64,000 nucleotides of DNA from NCBI GenBank assembly GCA_937876315.1, contig CALEHQ010000009.1, positions 62,001 through 126,000 on the forward strand, given 5' to 3'. The position numbers and the translations under genes are program-made. Within the stretch, counting starts at the first letter, position 1. Every line of letters starts with the position of its first letter. Under the pieces are notes generated by a model. That model searched no databases and was not told where the DNA came from. It saw only the letters and a program-made list of their open reading frames with translations. This document shows positions 24,958 through 33,705 of the stretch, in pieces. Source of the DNA: an uncultured Actinomycetes bacterium (GTDB lineage: Bacteria > Actinomycetota > Acidimicrobiia > Acidimicrobiales > Acidimicrobilacustridaceae).

Positions 24958-25938
24958 TCAGAGACGAGCGACGACAAGGTCGCCGATTTCGGTAGTGGAA
25001 CCAGTGAGGGTTGCGGTGTCGGAACACGCGTTACGAATTGCGGTAGCGGCCGCGTCCTCACCGAGGAATTCGAGCATCATCGCTGCCGAGAGAATTGCGG
25101 CAACGGGATTGGCCTTGTTCTGACCAGCGATATCGGGTGCCGAGCCGTGTACTGGCTCGAACATGGACGGGCTCGTGCGATCGGGGTTGAGATTGCCCGA
25201 CGACGCGAAGCCGATGCCGCCAGAAACCGCCCCACCGAGATCGGTGAGGATGTCGCCGAACAGGTTGTCGGTAACGATCACGTCGTAACGCTTTGGATCT
25301 TCGACAAAGTAGATGCAGGCCGCATCAACGTGGTTGTAGGCGGTGGCGACATCGGGATACTCAGCAGCGACCTCGTTAAAGGTTCGCTCCCAGAGGTCTC
25401 CGGCAAACGTCAGCACATTGGTCTTGTGTACAAGCGTGAGGTGCTTGCGCTCGCGACTACGGGCGAGTTCAAACGCATACCGAACGCAACGCTCAACGCC
25501 GTGACGGGTATTGACAGAACCCTGTGTTGCGACCTCGAACGGGGTGTTTTTACGCAAGAACCCACCTTCGCCGGCATAGGTGCCTTCGGTGTTTTCTCTG
25601 ATCACGATGAAATCATGTGACCCGTCGGGGGCAAGAAACGGACGCTGATTCACATAGAGGTCGAGATCGAAACGCATCTTCAGAAGAAGACCGCGTTCAA
25701 TAACACCGGGCGGAACATCGGGGGTTCCGACTGCGCCAAGTAAGAGCGCATCAAGACTGCGCCACTCTTCAATCGTTGCGTCATCGAGCACGACGCCATC
25801 GCGCAGATAGCGAGCTCCACCGAGGTCGTAGTCCACGCAATCAAGTTCAACGCCTGCGGCGCGGACGACGTTAAGTGCCACAGGGATGACCTCATGGCCG
25901 ATTCCGTCTCCGGGGATGACTCCGATTCTGTGACTCAC
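24958..25938 (-). CDS. leuB: 3-isopropylmalate dehydrogenase
   Basis: A 326-residue NAD-dependent decarboxylating dehydrogenase of leucine synthesis, with IGVIPGDGIGHEV at the N-terminus, IVIRENTEGTYAGEGG, the metal-binding VDAACIYFVEDPKRYDVIVTDNLFGDILTD and the NAD-specific FEPVHGSAPDIAGQNKANPVA. It is on the short side and of the actinobacterial type; tartrate dehydrogenase-like activity is the main alternative, but the neighbours ilvE and cimA argue for LeuB. It is the first structural gene behind a leader peptide and terminator-like hairpin at 26007-26116. Confidence 0.93.
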   Translation of the reverse strand: MSHRIGVIPGDGIGHEVIPVALNVVRAAGVELDCVDYDLGGARYLRDGVVLDDATIEEWRSLDALLLGAVGTPDVPPGVIERGLLLKMRFDLDLYVNQRPFLAPDGSHDFIVIRENTEGTYAGEGGFLRKNTPFEVATQGSVNTRHGVERCVRYAFELARSRERKHLTLVHKTNVLTFAGDLWERTFNEVAAEYPDVATAYNHVDAACIYFVEDPKRYDVIVTDNLFGDILTDLGGAVSGGIGFASSGNLNPDRTSPSMFEPVHGSAPDIAGQNKANPVAAILSAAMMLEFLGEDAAATAIRNACSDTATLTGSTTEIGDLVVARL

Positions 25939-26006
25939 AATGACTCCGATTGATTGCTGTGCAGATGAGGGCGGTACTGACGAATATGGGACGAGACCTG
26001 TGCCGG

Positions 26007-26037
26007 AACGAGAAAGCCGCCCACCGGGGTGGACGGC
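26007..26037 (-). terminator. Attenuator terminator upstream of leuB
   Basis: On the minus strand, GCCGTCCACC and GGTGGGCGGC form a ten-pair stem (one G-U) with a two-base loop, followed by TTTCTCGTT. It lies between the leader peptide and leuB. A second strong hairpin (GCGCACGCC/GGTGTGCGC, 26043-26066) precedes it and begins at the leader stop codon. Confidence 0.65.
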
Positions 26038-26065
26038 CGAGGGCGCACACCGGGTTCGGCGTGCG

Positions 26066-26116
26066 CTAGCGAATGATCACGATGGAGCGCGAACGGTGTG
26101 GGCTCGGTGTGGACAT
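26066..26116 (-). CDS. Leader peptide of the leuB-ilvE-cimA operon (16 residues)
   Basis: A short frame reading MSTPSPHRSRSIVIIR and ending with TAG at 26068-26066. Four consecutive codons are Ile-Val-Ile-Ile, then Arg and stop, as in branched-chain attenuator peptides; the stop codon overlaps the base of the first hairpin. A TAGAGT -10 (26130-26125) lies eight bases before the ATG. Ribosome stalling at these codons when charged tRNA-Ile or tRNA-Val is scarce would prevent the downstream terminator from forming. A longer 62-residue frame over the same bases begins two codons earlier in another frame and shows no such codon run. Confidence 0.6.
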   Translation of the reverse strand: MSTPSPHRSRSIVIIR

Positions 26117-26124
26117 GGGTCATG

Positions 26125-26130
26125 ACTCTA
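26125..26130 (-). promoter_or_regulatory. -10 box of the leuB operon leader
   Basis: TAGAGT on the minus strand, eight bases before the leader-peptide ATG. No convincing -35 was found. Confidence 0.4.
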
Positions 26131-26176
26131 GCCCGACCCCCTTCCGGCGCCCTAGGCGAGTTCCACGGGTGCCTTG

Positions 26177-26182
26177 TACGCT
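26177..26182 (+). promoter_or_regulatory. -10 box of greA, leaderless
   Basis: TACGCT followed by exactly six bases and the greA ATG at 26189. The same hexamer and spacing occur before the DMT gene at 1412. Confidence 0.5.
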
Positions 26183-26188
26183 GGCGAG

Positions 26189-26653
26189 ATGGCCGACGTC
26201 CACCAGTTCACCCAACAGACCCACGACCGGCTGAGCGCCGAACATGAGCAGCTCACAACCCATGGTCGGGTCGATATTGCCCGCAAAATTCAGGCCGCTC
26301 GAGAAATGGGCGATCTCTCCGAAAATGGCGATTATCACGCCGCCAAAGAGGAGCAAGGCAAGATGGAGGCCCGAATTCGCCAGCTTCAGGCGCTCCTTCT
26401 CGATGCCGAAATTGTCGAGGCTGCCGATGGTTCCGCCGTCGTGGCTGGCGTGATCGTCAGCATCCGCTACGAAGGCGACGACGAGGTTGAACGTCTTCTG
26501 GTCGGCTCGGTCGAAGAACGCGGCGAACTCGAAGTCCTCACCCCAGGATCACCGCTCGGCGTCGCCCTTATGGGCGCCAAGGTCGGCGACATCGTTGACT
26601 TCGAAGCTCCCGGTGGAGTTCTCAAGGTCGAAATCGTCGCGATCGAAGCTTGA
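26189..26653 (+). CDS. greA: Transcription elongation factor GreA
   Basis: A 154-residue GreA that rescues backtracked RNA polymerase by stimulating transcript cleavage. The N-terminal coiled coil carries the acidic tip (AREMGDLSENGDYHAAKEEQGKMEARIRQLQ), and the C-terminal FKBP-like domain has LEVLTPGSPLGVALMGAKVGDIVDFEAPGG. ATG 26189 is supported by the leaderless -10 and by the typical ADVHQFTQQTHDRLSAEHEQL start. The gene is divergent from the leuB operon and 13 bases upstream of an alpha/beta hydrolase. Confidence 0.95.
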   Translation: MADVHQFTQQTHDRLSAEHEQLTTHGRVDIARKIQAAREMGDLSENGDYHAAKEEQGKMEARIRQLQALLLDAEIVEAADGSAVVAGVIVSIRYEGDDEVERLLVGSVEERGELEVLTPGSPLGVALMGAKVGDIVDFEAPGGVLKVEIVAIEA

Positions 26654-26666
26654 CGGCTTCACTCAT

Positions 26667-27539
26667 ATGTCGCCCTCGCTGCCCGGGTCCACACCATTCC
26701 TCACCCCAGGCCTTCCCGAGGGGCGTGCACTCGAACTCCCCGGTCGGGGGACAACCTGGATACGCGAGGCACGGGGCCCGCTCGGCGCACCCACGTTGTT
26801 GCTTTTGCACGGGTGGACCGCAAATTCCGCGCTGAATTGGTTTGGGACCTACGAAACACTGCAGCGCGAGTTCAACGTGGTCGCGATGGATCACCGAGGT
26901 CACGGCCACGGAATACGAAGCCGCCGTCGCTTCAAACTCGAAGACTGTGCCGATGATGCAGCCGCAGTACTTGAGGTTCTGGGCGTTGAGCGTGCGATCG
27001 CTGTCGGATACTCGATGGGCGGACCAATTTCTCAGCTGCTGTGGAGGCGTCACCCCAAAATGATCGAAGGACTTGTGTTCTGCGCAACTGCAGCACGATT
27101 CCGCGATCGTCGCGGCGAGCGTGCACTCAGCGGAGTCGTAACGGGGCTTTCCTTCGCCACCCGAGTCGCACCGTCTTCGGTCAACCGTCGTGTTTCTGAA
27201 CGAGTTCTCATTTCGAAATACGACACCACACCGTTAGGCATCTGGGCTCGCGAACAAGCCCGCCAAAACGATCTGCGGATCATACTTGAAGCGGGACATG
27301 ATGTTGCTTCATTCGACGCACGAAATTGGATCGACACCGTCAACGTGCCCACCGCTGTCGTTCTCACAACTCGCGATGAAACTGTGCCGCCTCACCAGCA
27401 ACGGCAACTCGCTGACTCAATCTCGGGTGCATCCGTATTCGAAGTCAGCGGTCGCCATGACATCTGCGCAACCAGACCCGAACGATTCGCTGACGTCCTC
27501 ATGGATGCTTGCCAAGACGTTGCGTCTCGCCTCGGCTGA
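26667..27539 (+). CDS. Alpha/beta hydrolase
   Basis: A 290-residue alpha/beta-hydrolase-fold protein. The oxyanion-hole region is LLLHGWTANSALNWFGTY, followed by VVAMDHRGHGHG; the nucleophile elbow is GYSMGG; the acid is probably Asp in TTRDETVPPHQQ and the His lies in SGRHDICATRPERF. Family members are esterases, lactonases, epoxide hydrolases or haloperoxidases, so the substrate cannot be named. ATG 26667 lies 13 bases after greA; the longer frame overlaps greA and is not real. Confidence 0.88.
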   Translation: MSPSLPGSTPFLTPGLPEGRALELPGRGTTWIREARGPLGAPTLLLLHGWTANSALNWFGTYETLQREFNVVAMDHRGHGHGIRSRRRFKLEDCADDAAAVLEVLGVERAIAVGYSMGGPISQLLWRRHPKMIEGLVFCATAARFRDRRGERALSGVVTGLSFATRVAPSSVNRRVSERVLISKYDTTPLGIWAREQARQNDLRIILEAGHDVASFDARNWIDTVNVPTAVVLTTRDETVPPHQQRQLADSISGASVFEVSGRHDICATRPERFADVLMDACQDVASRLG

Positions 27540-27609
27540 GCTAGTCATTCCAGCGACCGAAAAGATTTCTTGCTGATTTACAAAGCACCCGACCGCAAAC
27601 TCACCAAAC

Positions 27610-29181
27610 TCAGCTACTGAAGCGAACGCGACGTTGCAAGACCTCTTCAAGCAATCCTTTTCGATCTTCTGCCGTTTGCACTTCAAGATCAGCATCAAAT
27701 CCGTCTCGCTGCTGCACAGCAATCACAACCTCGTCCGAACCTTGTTTTACAGAGACGACTATGCGCTCAACACGCCCCTTATGCGAGCGATCAAGCGCGA
27801 TTGCGACCCGAAGAAGACCAGCGAGAACTCGGACTCGCTCTTGGTCCTCAGGCCAAAGACGGGCGAATTCCGGATGCTTTGGCTTTGGTGCGCTCTTGCG
27901 GTGATAGCGCGCGATTTGGGCGATCAGTTCGATCTCGTGGTCAGTGAAACCGGAAAGTCGATCTGAGTGCCGAATCACGTAATAGCTGTGTTTGTGATGC
28001 TCAGAGTGCGAAACCGACAAGCCCACATTGGCAAGGAGGGCCCCCGCTTCGAGCAATTCACGTGAGTCGTCGCCAAGCCCATGCAGCGGTGCAGTCGCAT
28101 CGAAAAGGTCCAGAGCAAAGCCAGCTGCGCGCATTGAGTGATCGACGTCGTCATCCATCGATTCGGCGAGATGGAGGACACTTCTCCGACGCAGATCGCG
28201 CAAGTGGTGAAGGGTCGCGCCTCCTCGACGAGACAAAGCGTCAAGGAGGACACCTTCACGAAGTGCATTATCGGAAATCACGATCTCGTCGATTCCGAGC
28301 TCTTCAACAGCCTGCTCAAGGATGAGAGCACCAGCGAGAATGATGTCGGCCCGGCTGGGATCCATTCCTGGAAGCGCTCTTCGTTCTTCCACGGAACTTG
28401 CGGCGACGAGCGACTTCACTGCGTTCTTGATTTCTTCGCTGGTCATAACGAAGTTGTTCATCGTTCGAAGTGACCCAGTTCCTCGCTGAGAATTCACGAG
28501 CGATGCAACCGTTTCGGCAGTTCCCGAGGAAGCAATAGCAACACCGAATCCGACTCGTTCAACTTCGCGGACCATTGGCGCAAGCACAGAACGGATGTGT
28601 CGGCGGCAGGACTCGACCGCGCCAGGATGCAACCGCTCGCCTCTGAAAAAGCGCCGTGTGAGGCGAATCGCCCCAAGTTTCAGGCTTCCCGCGGCAATCA
28701 TCTCGCCCTGCTCGCCCACCAGGATCTCGGTACTACCTCCACCAATGTCAATGAGTACGAGGCGTTGATCAAAGACTGGAACCGCTTGCAGCACACCGAT
28801 ATGAATGAGTCGAGCCTCTTCCACACCAGCGATTACATCGACAACAACACCGGCCTCGTCGCGCGCTCTATCGATAAAGACATCAGCGTTTTCAGCTTCA
28901 CGAACGGCACTCGTTGCGACCGCTACGACATCTGCATCGTGAATCGCTGCAATCTTCACTAAACGCTTCAGCGCAAGAACTCCACGATCAATCGCTTCAT
29001 CCGAAAGTTCTTTCATATCGCCTGAACTTGAACCCAAGCGAACCATTTCCTTCTCTCGGGCGATGACCTCGAATGCTGGCCCTACGAACTCGCCCGCAAC
29101 AGAAACCTCTCCCACCCGAGCGACAACCATATGGAACGAGTTGGTTCCGATATCAATTGCCGCGAGTGGACGTTCGGTCAT
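27610..29181 (-). CDS. ppx: Ppx/GppA exopolyphosphatase / pppGpp phosphatase family protein
   Basis: A 523-residue protein of the ASKHA superfamily with AAIDIGTNSFHMVVARV (phosphate 1 motif), VLIDIGGGSTEILVGE (phosphate 2) and a C-terminal HD-like helical domain with HHKHSYYVIRHSDRLSGFTDHE. It has the long Ppx length, unlike the short two-domain actinobacterial Ppx1 or Ppx2. It hydrolyses polyphosphate and/or pppGpp. The ATG at 29181 overlaps the stop of the IclR regulator by four bases, which couples it to the regulator of leuCD, an unusual pairing that links phosphate or stringent-response signalling with leucine control. Confidence 0.9.
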   Translation of the reverse strand: MTERPLAAIDIGTNSFHMVVARVGEVSVAGEFVGPAFEVIAREKEMVRLGSSSGDMKELSDEAIDRGVLALKRLVKIAAIHDADVVAVATSAVREAENADVFIDRARDEAGVVVDVIAGVEEARLIHIGVLQAVPVFDQRLVLIDIGGGSTEILVGEQGEMIAAGSLKLGAIRLTRRFFRGERLHPGAVESCRRHIRSVLAPMVREVERVGFGVAIASSGTAETVASLVNSQRGTGSLRTMNNFVMTSEEIKNAVKSLVAASSVEERRALPGMDPSRADIILAGALILEQAVEELGIDEIVISDNALREGVLLDALSRRGGATLHHLRDLRRRSVLHLAESMDDDVDHSMRAAGFALDLFDATAPLHGLGDDSRELLEAGALLANVGLSVSHSEHHKHSYYVIRHSDRLSGFTDHEIELIAQIARYHRKSAPKPKHPEFARLWPEDQERVRVLAGLLRVAIALDRSHKGRVERIVVSVKQGSDEVVIAVQQRDGFDADLEVQTAEDRKGLLEEVLQRRVRFSS

Positions 29182-29846
29182 GCGCCTGCGCCTCGAAGAC
29201 CGGCGTTCACTTCAATCTGGCGCGCTGCATTGACCACAAAAGCACCGTACCGCTTGCCCGGCTGCTTGGTGGTTCTCTCAATCGGTCCCGAAACGCTCAC
29301 AGCAGCGACGATACGGCCTACCGAATCACGAACTGGGGCCGAGACTGACGCAACGCCGGCCTCGCGCTCGCCAACACTCTGCACCCAGTCGCCGGGTTGC
29401 GAAACACCATCCATAAGTACTCGTGCTGCCGAACCTGCTGAGAGTGGAAGGCGCGCTCCGAGCGGAACAATCGTTCGCAACCCATGAAGCGACTGCAGAG
29501 CAGCAATACAGACTCGTTCTTCGCCGTCTCGCACAAAGAGCTGAACGCTTTCCCCGGTTTCGTCCCGAAGTGTCGCCAACGGAGCCGCGGCAGAAGTCGC
29601 TAGTGGCCATGTCTCTGCGGCCGCTTGACCAAGTGACAGGAGCCGAGTGCCAAGCATGAACCGGCCATCGTCATCGCGACGCACCAGACCGTGCTGTTCA
29701 AGCGCAGTCGCCAGTCGATGCGCTGTGGCCCGCGGCAGACCGGTGGCGACCACAAGTTCCGACAAGGAGCGGGGCTGGACCTCGAGCGCGGCGAGAACGT
29801 CAACCGCCTTGTCCAACACGCCGACACCGCCTACAGTGTTTCCCAC
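29178..29846 (-). CDS. ltbR: IclR-family regulator, LtbR/NdgR-like (leucine biosynthesis repressor)
   Basis: A 222-residue IclR-type protein: an N-terminal winged helix (VLDKAVDVLAALEVQPRSLSELVVATGLPRATAHRLATALEQHGLVRRDD) and a GAF-like effector domain (SAAAPLATLRDETGESVQLFVRDG, SAGSAARVLMDG, ASVSAPVRDSVGRIVAAVSVSGP). In Corynebacterium and Streptomyces the IclR protein divergent from leuCD (LtbR/NdgR) represses leucine and tryptophan genes; the same gene order here supports the name. It starts at GTG 29846, six bases after a TAATCT -10. Operators are expected in the 98-base gap before leuC. Confidence 0.88.
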   Translation of the reverse strand: MGNTVGGVGVLDKAVDVLAALEVQPRSLSELVVATGLPRATAHRLATALEQHGLVRRDDDGRFMLGTRLLSLGQAAAETWPLATSAAAPLATLRDETGESVQLFVRDGEERVCIAALQSLHGLRTIVPLGARLPLSAGSAARVLMDGVSQPGDWVQSVGEREAGVASVSAPVRDSVGRIVAAVSVSGPIERTTKQPGKRYGAFVVNAARQIEVNAGLRGAGA

Positions 29847-29852
29847 GAAGCA

Positions 29853-29881
29853 AGATTACCGTCCCATTATGTGAGACGCAA
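29853..29881 (-). promoter_or_regulatory. ltbR promoter, leaderless
   Basis: Minus strand TTGCGT (29881-29876), 17-base spacer, TAATCT (29858-29853), then six bases to the GTG start. This segment also lies upstream of leuC and is the likely place for LtbR binding; ATTATGTGAGACGC within it is a candidate site. Confidence 0.5.
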
Positions 29882-29944
29882 ACTGCGCCGTCCTGGGCTC
29901 GCGTCATCGTCGGCCCCGGTCCATCTCCCGAATAGGAGCAGCAC

Positions 29945-31348
29945 ATGGCACCGAGAACCCTCTCGCAAAAACTTTGGGACGATCACATCGTGCATCGCGC
30001 CGATGGCGAACCCGATGTCCTCTACATCGACCTCCATCTTGTTCATGAGGTGACCTCGCCGCAGGCGTTCGACGGTCTGCGCATCAATGATCGTGGCGTT
30101 CGTCGCCCCGAACTCACCGTCGCCACCGAGGATCACAACGTCCCCACCTCCAATATCGATCAGCCGATCGCCGATCCCATCTCGCGCAAGCAGGTCGATG
30201 TGTTGCGCGCCAACACGTCAGAGTTCGGCATCGTCGAACACGCAATGGGCACACCCGGACAGGGCATCGTGCATGTAATCGGACCAGAACAAGGTCTGAC
30301 TATGCCAGGCATGACCATCGTGTGCGGTGACAGTCACACTGCAACGCATGGCGCTTTTGGCGCTCTGGCGTTCGGCATCGGAACCTCCGAGGTTGAACAC
30401 GTCCTGGCGACACAAACTCTGCCGCAACATCCGGCCTCAACCATGGCCGTCAATGTGAACGGTGCGCTCCCCGACGGCGTGACTGCTAAAGATTTGGTGC
30501 TTGCCATCATCGGGCGCATCGGCACCGGTGGCGGTATCGGTTCGGTCATCGAATACCGCGGCGAAGCCATTCGTTCGCTGTCGATGGAAGGCCGTATGAC
30601 CGTTTGCAATATGTCGATCGAAGCGGGTGCAAAGGCTGGCCTCATCGCTCCTGACGAAACAACGTTCGAGTACCTCAAGGGCCGCAAGTACGCCCCCACC
30701 GGTGCCGACTGGGCCGCTGCCATCGGCTACTGGCGCACACTCCCCACCGACGAAGGCGCTGTGTTCGACAAGGTTGTCGACATCGACGCAACCAAACTGC
30801 GTCCGTTCGTTTCGTGGGGCACCAACCCCGGCCAGGTCATCGAACTTGATGCCAACGTGCCCGACCCCGCATCGTTTGCCGATTCTTCGGAAAGCGACGC
30901 AGCTGCACGTGCACTCGAATACATGGGCCTCACTGCAGGCACACCAATCAAGGACATCCCAGTACACACGGTGTTCATTGGTTCCTGCACCAACAGTCGT
31001 ATCGAAGATCTTCGTGCCGCAGCTGCGGTTGCAGAAGGTCGTCAGGTAGCGGCCGGCGTGCGCGCCATGGTCGTTCCTGGTTCGTTCATGGTGAAAGGTC
31101 AGGCCGAAGCCGAGGGGCTCGACAAGATCTTCACCGCCGCTGGATTCGATTGGCGTGAACCGGGTTGTTCGATGTGTCTTGCCATGAACCCCGACAAGTT
31201 GGCACCGGGCGAGCGCTCTGCATCAACCTCGAACCGCAACTTCGAAGGACGACAGGGTAAGGGTGGCCGCACGCACCTCGTCTCCCCCGCCGTCGCTGCA
31301 GCAACTGCCATCGCTGGAACCTTTGCCGATCCTCGTGATCTGGCCTGA
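29945..31348 (+). CDS. leuC: 3-isopropylmalate dehydratase large subunit
   Basis: A 467-residue aconitase-family subunit that binds the 4Fe-4S cluster and isomerises 2- to 3-isopropylmalate together with LeuD. It shows KLWDDHIVH at the N-terminus, [31 protein letters not shown], and the cluster cysteines in [13 protein letters not shown] and [12 protein letters not shown]. The end [13 protein letters not shown] is typical. ATG 29945 follows GGAG in the spacer. It is the first gene of the leuCD operon, divergent from the regulator. Confidence 0.96.
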   Translation: MAPRTLSQKLWDDHIVHRADGEPDVLYIDLHLVHEVTSPQAFDGLRINDRGVRRPELTVATEDHNVPTSNIDQPIADPISRKQVDVLRANTSEFGIVEHAMGTPGQGIVHVIGPEQGLTMPGMTIVCGDSHTATHGAFGALAFGIGTSEVEHVLATQTLPQHPASTMAVNVNGALPDGVTAKDLVLAIIGRIGTGGGIGSVIEYRGEAIRSLSMEGRMTVCNMSIEAGAKAGLIAPDETTFEYLKGRKYAPTGADWAAAIGYWRTLPTDEGAVFDKVVDIDATKLRPFVSWGTNPGQVIELDANVPDPASFADSSESDAAARALEYMGLTAGTPIKDIPVHTVFIGSCTNSRIEDLRAAAAVAEGRQVAAGVRAMVVPGSFMVKGQAEAEGLDKIFTAAGFDWREPGCSMCLAMNPDKLAPGERSASTSNRNFEGRQGKGGRTHLVSPAVAAATAIAGTFADPRDLA

Positions 31349-31364
31349 GAGAACTGAGAACATC

Positions 31365-31961
31365 ATGGAACCAGTTATCACCATCACCGGAACTGCACTT
31401 CCGCTCGATCGATCGGATGTCGATACCGATCAGATCATCCCCAGCGATTGGCTCAAGCGCGTTGAGCGCACGGGCTTCGGCCAGGGCCTCTTTTCAGAGT
31501 GGCGTGAAGATCCGGAATTTGTCATGAACCTCCCACAGTTCGGTGAGGCCAACATCCTTGTGGCCGGCGCCAACTTCGGCGTGGGTTCGTCACGTGAACA
31601 TGCCGTGTGGTCGATCATGGATTACGGCTTCAAGGCTGTCATCGCTCCCCGATTCGGCGACATTTTCCGCAACAACTCAGCGAAGAACGGACTCGTGCCC
31701 GTTGTGCTTCCCGCCGACGTAAGCGAGCGCATCCTTCGTGCCGTCGAAGCCGAGCCCACCACCGAGATCACCATCGACATCGCCACCAAGCGCGTCTCGG
31801 TGCCATCGCTCGACATCGACATCGAGTTCCCACTCGATGATTCGACTCAGGATCGATTCCTGAATGGGCTCGATGACATCGGCATCACGTTGCAGCACGT
31901 CGACGCGATCACTGCGTTCGAAGCAACCCGCCCAGCGTGGATGCCGGCAACAAACCGCTGA
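31365..31961 (+). CDS. leuD: 3-isopropylmalate dehydratase small subunit
   Basis: A 198-residue swivel-domain subunit. It has LDRSDVDTDQIIPSDWLKRVERTGFGQGLF, ANFGVGSSREHAVWSIMDYGFKAVIAPRFGDIFRNNSAKNGLVPV, which carries the substrate-binding loop, and a C-terminal helix. ATG 31365 lies 16 bases after leuC; the longer frame overlaps leuC and is spurious. It is convergent with leuA, whose stop is one base away. Confidence 0.95.
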   Translation: MEPVITITGTALPLDRSDVDTDQIIPSDWLKRVERTGFGQGLFSEWREDPEFVMNLPQFGEANILVAGANFGVGSSREHAVWSIMDYGFKAVIAPRFGDIFRNNSAKNGLVPVVLPADVSERILRAVEAEPTTEITIDIATKRVSVPSLDIDIEFPLDDSTQDRFLNGLDDIGITLQHVDAITAFEATRPAWMPATNR

Positions 31962-31962
31962 T

Positions 31963-33543
31963 TCAGCTGAGCGAACCCGGCCGCGACACTGCGGTCGGGT
32001 CTTCGCCGGTGTCACGGACCCGTACGATGCGGTTCAGTGCATTGAGCAATGCTCGGGCGGAAGCTTCGACCACGTCGGTGGACAGGCCACGACCTGGCAT
32101 CGAAACACCATCGACCTCAAAGCGCAGGGCAACGTCGGCCAGTGCATCGACGCCACCAGTCACCGAGGTGACGGCATAGTCGGTGAGGGTGCCCGTTATG
32201 CCCGTAGCAGTATGGATCGCGGCACAGGCAGCATCGACCATGCCCGAACCTTCGGCGGTGGCTTCGATTTTGGTGCCGTCATGATCGAGCACAATCGTTG
32301 CTGTGGGCGTTGATTTCGAACCACCGTGGCTATCAAGTGACACCAGCGAGAATGCGTAGCGAACGGTGTCGCCCATTTCCTCGGCCACCAACGCTTCAAG
32401 ATCGGCATCGCTCAGTTCGACTTTGCGGTCGGCCAGTTCCTTGAACCGAGTGAACACCTGATTCAGCGCATCGCCGTGCAGGTCATAACCCATCTTCTTC
32501 AATGTGTCGGCGAACGCATGACGGCCTGAGTGCTTGCCCAGAACGATTTTCGACTCGCCCTGACCAACGGCGGCTGGGTCCATGATTTCGTAGGTGGTGC
32601 GCTCGTTCAGCACGCCGTGCTGGTGGATGCCCGATTCATGCGCAAATGCATTACGACCAACAACGGCTTTGTTGTACTGCACCGGGTAACCGGTCAGGCG
32701 GCTTACCAAGCGCGAGGTGCGGGCCAGTTCCTCTGACTTGATGCCGGTATCAATGCCACCGAAGTAATCAGAACGTGTGCGCAGCGCCATGACGATTTCC
32801 TCAAGCGCAGCGTTACCCGCACGCTCGCCCAAACCATTAATTGCACATTCGACTTGACGGGCACCCAACTGCACTGCAGCCAGTGAGTTCGCAACGGCCA
32901 TGCCGAGATCGTTGTGGCAGTGAGTGGAAATGATGTAGTCACCCTTGACGACCTTGCGGACATTGGCCAGACGCTCGGCGTATTCCTGCGGAACGGCGAA
33001 GCCCACGGTGTCGGGAATGTTCAGTGTGGTGGCGCCGTTGTCGACAGCGATCTGCAGAACCTCGCACATGAAGTCGAAATCGGAACGCGACGCATCTTCT
33101 GGCGAGAACTCAACATCCTCGGTGTACGAACGAGCGCGAGCCACACCAGATGCCGCTTCGGCCTTCACTTGATCGGGAGTCATACGCAGCTTGTGCTTCA
33201 TATGCGTTTCGCTGGTGGCGATGAACACGTGAATACGGCGACGCTCTGCCGACTCGATGGCTTCCCAACAGCGATCGATATCGCCAAGTGCCGTCCGAGA
33301 CAGACCACAAATGACAGGCCCGCGTACGGACTTGGCAATGGCTTGGACGGATTCGAAGTCGCCCTGACTGGCGATCGGGAATCCGGCCTCGATGACATCG
33401 ACACCGAGACGAGCGAGCTGTTCAGCAATCTCAACCTTCTCGCCCTGATCGAGCGAGATTCCCGGCGACTGTTCGCCGTCACGAAGGGTCGTGTCGAAAA
33501 TAATGACCCTGTCGTTGTTTGCGGTGATGTCGGTGGTACTCAT
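31963..33543 (-). CDS. leuA: 2-isopropylmalate synthase
   Basis: A 526-residue enzyme of the bacterial LeuA type 1 group that condenses 2-oxoisovalerate with acetyl-CoA. The catalytic barrel starts IIFDTTLRDGEQSPGISL, with STHCHNDLGMAVANSLAAV and NGLGERAGNAALEEIVM, and the C-terminal Leu-feedback domain includes ALADVALRFEVDGVSMPGRGLSTDVVEASARALLNALNR. Expression appears controlled by a leader peptide with Leu codons and a terminator hairpin (33602-33699) about 60 bases upstream. Confidence 0.95.
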   Translation of the reverse strand: MSTTDITANNDRVIIFDTTLRDGEQSPGISLDQGEKVEIAEQLARLGVDVIEAGFPIASQGDFESVQAIAKSVRGPVICGLSRTALGDIDRCWEAIESAERRRIHVFIATSETHMKHKLRMTPDQVKAEAASGVARARSYTEDVEFSPEDASRSDFDFMCEVLQIAVDNGATTLNIPDTVGFAVPQEYAERLANVRKVVKGDYIISTHCHNDLGMAVANSLAAVQLGARQVECAINGLGERAGNAALEEIVMALRTRSDYFGGIDTGIKSEELARTSRLVSRLTGYPVQYNKAVVGRNAFAHESGIHQHGVLNERTTYEIMDPAAVGQGESKIVLGKHSGRHAFADTLKKMGYDLHGDALNQVFTRFKELADRKVELSDADLEALVAEEMGDTVRYAFSLVSLDSHGGSKSTPTATIVLDHDGTKIEATAEGSGMVDAACAAIHTATGITGTLTDYAVTSVTGGVDALADVALRFEVDGVSMPGRGLSTDVVEASARALLNALNRIVRVRDTGEDPTAVSRPGSLS

Positions 33544-33601
33544 AACGGTGCCTTTCGGGGCATGTGCTGCATTGTGGGGATCAAACAGAAACTGGCCGGA
33601 G

Positions 33602-33638
33602 AACGAAAAAACCTCCCGGCCCGGGGGCGCAGGAGGTT
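33602..33638 (-). terminator. Attenuator terminator upstream of leuA
   Basis: Minus-strand AACCTCC and GGAGGTT form a seven-pair stem around a GC-rich loop (33617-33631), followed by TTTTCG. The preceding hairpin GGCGGGTGCC/GGCGCCTGCC (33639-33664) starts at the leader stop codon; if a ribosome stalls on the Leu codons, it would disturb this hairpin and could shift pairing. Confidence 0.7.
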
Positions 33639-33663
33639 GGCAGGCGCCATATGTGGCACCCGC

Positions 33664-33699
33664 CTAACGAAGTAGAAGCTCCAGAGCAAAAGAACGCAT
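33664..33699 (-). CDS. leuA leader peptide (11 residues)
   Basis: A short frame reading MRSFALELLLR with TAG at 33666-33664. Four of eleven codons are Leu (CTG, CTT, CTA, CTT), three of them consecutive before the final Arg, including the rare CTA. A TTGCAA -35 and CAGACT -10 with a 17-base spacer stand upstream, six bases from the ATG. Leader peptides with Leu runs before leuA are known in corynebacteria, which supports transcription attenuation here. Confidence 0.7.
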   Translation of the reverse strand: MRSFALELLLR

Positions 33700-33705
33700 G
33701 GAGAG

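Noticed and set aside
25935-26123. A 62-codon minus-strand frame upstream of leuB
   Set aside because: It runs through both attenuator hairpins and lacks a regulatory codon run; the overlapping 16-codon frame ends just before the hairpins and fits attenuation better.
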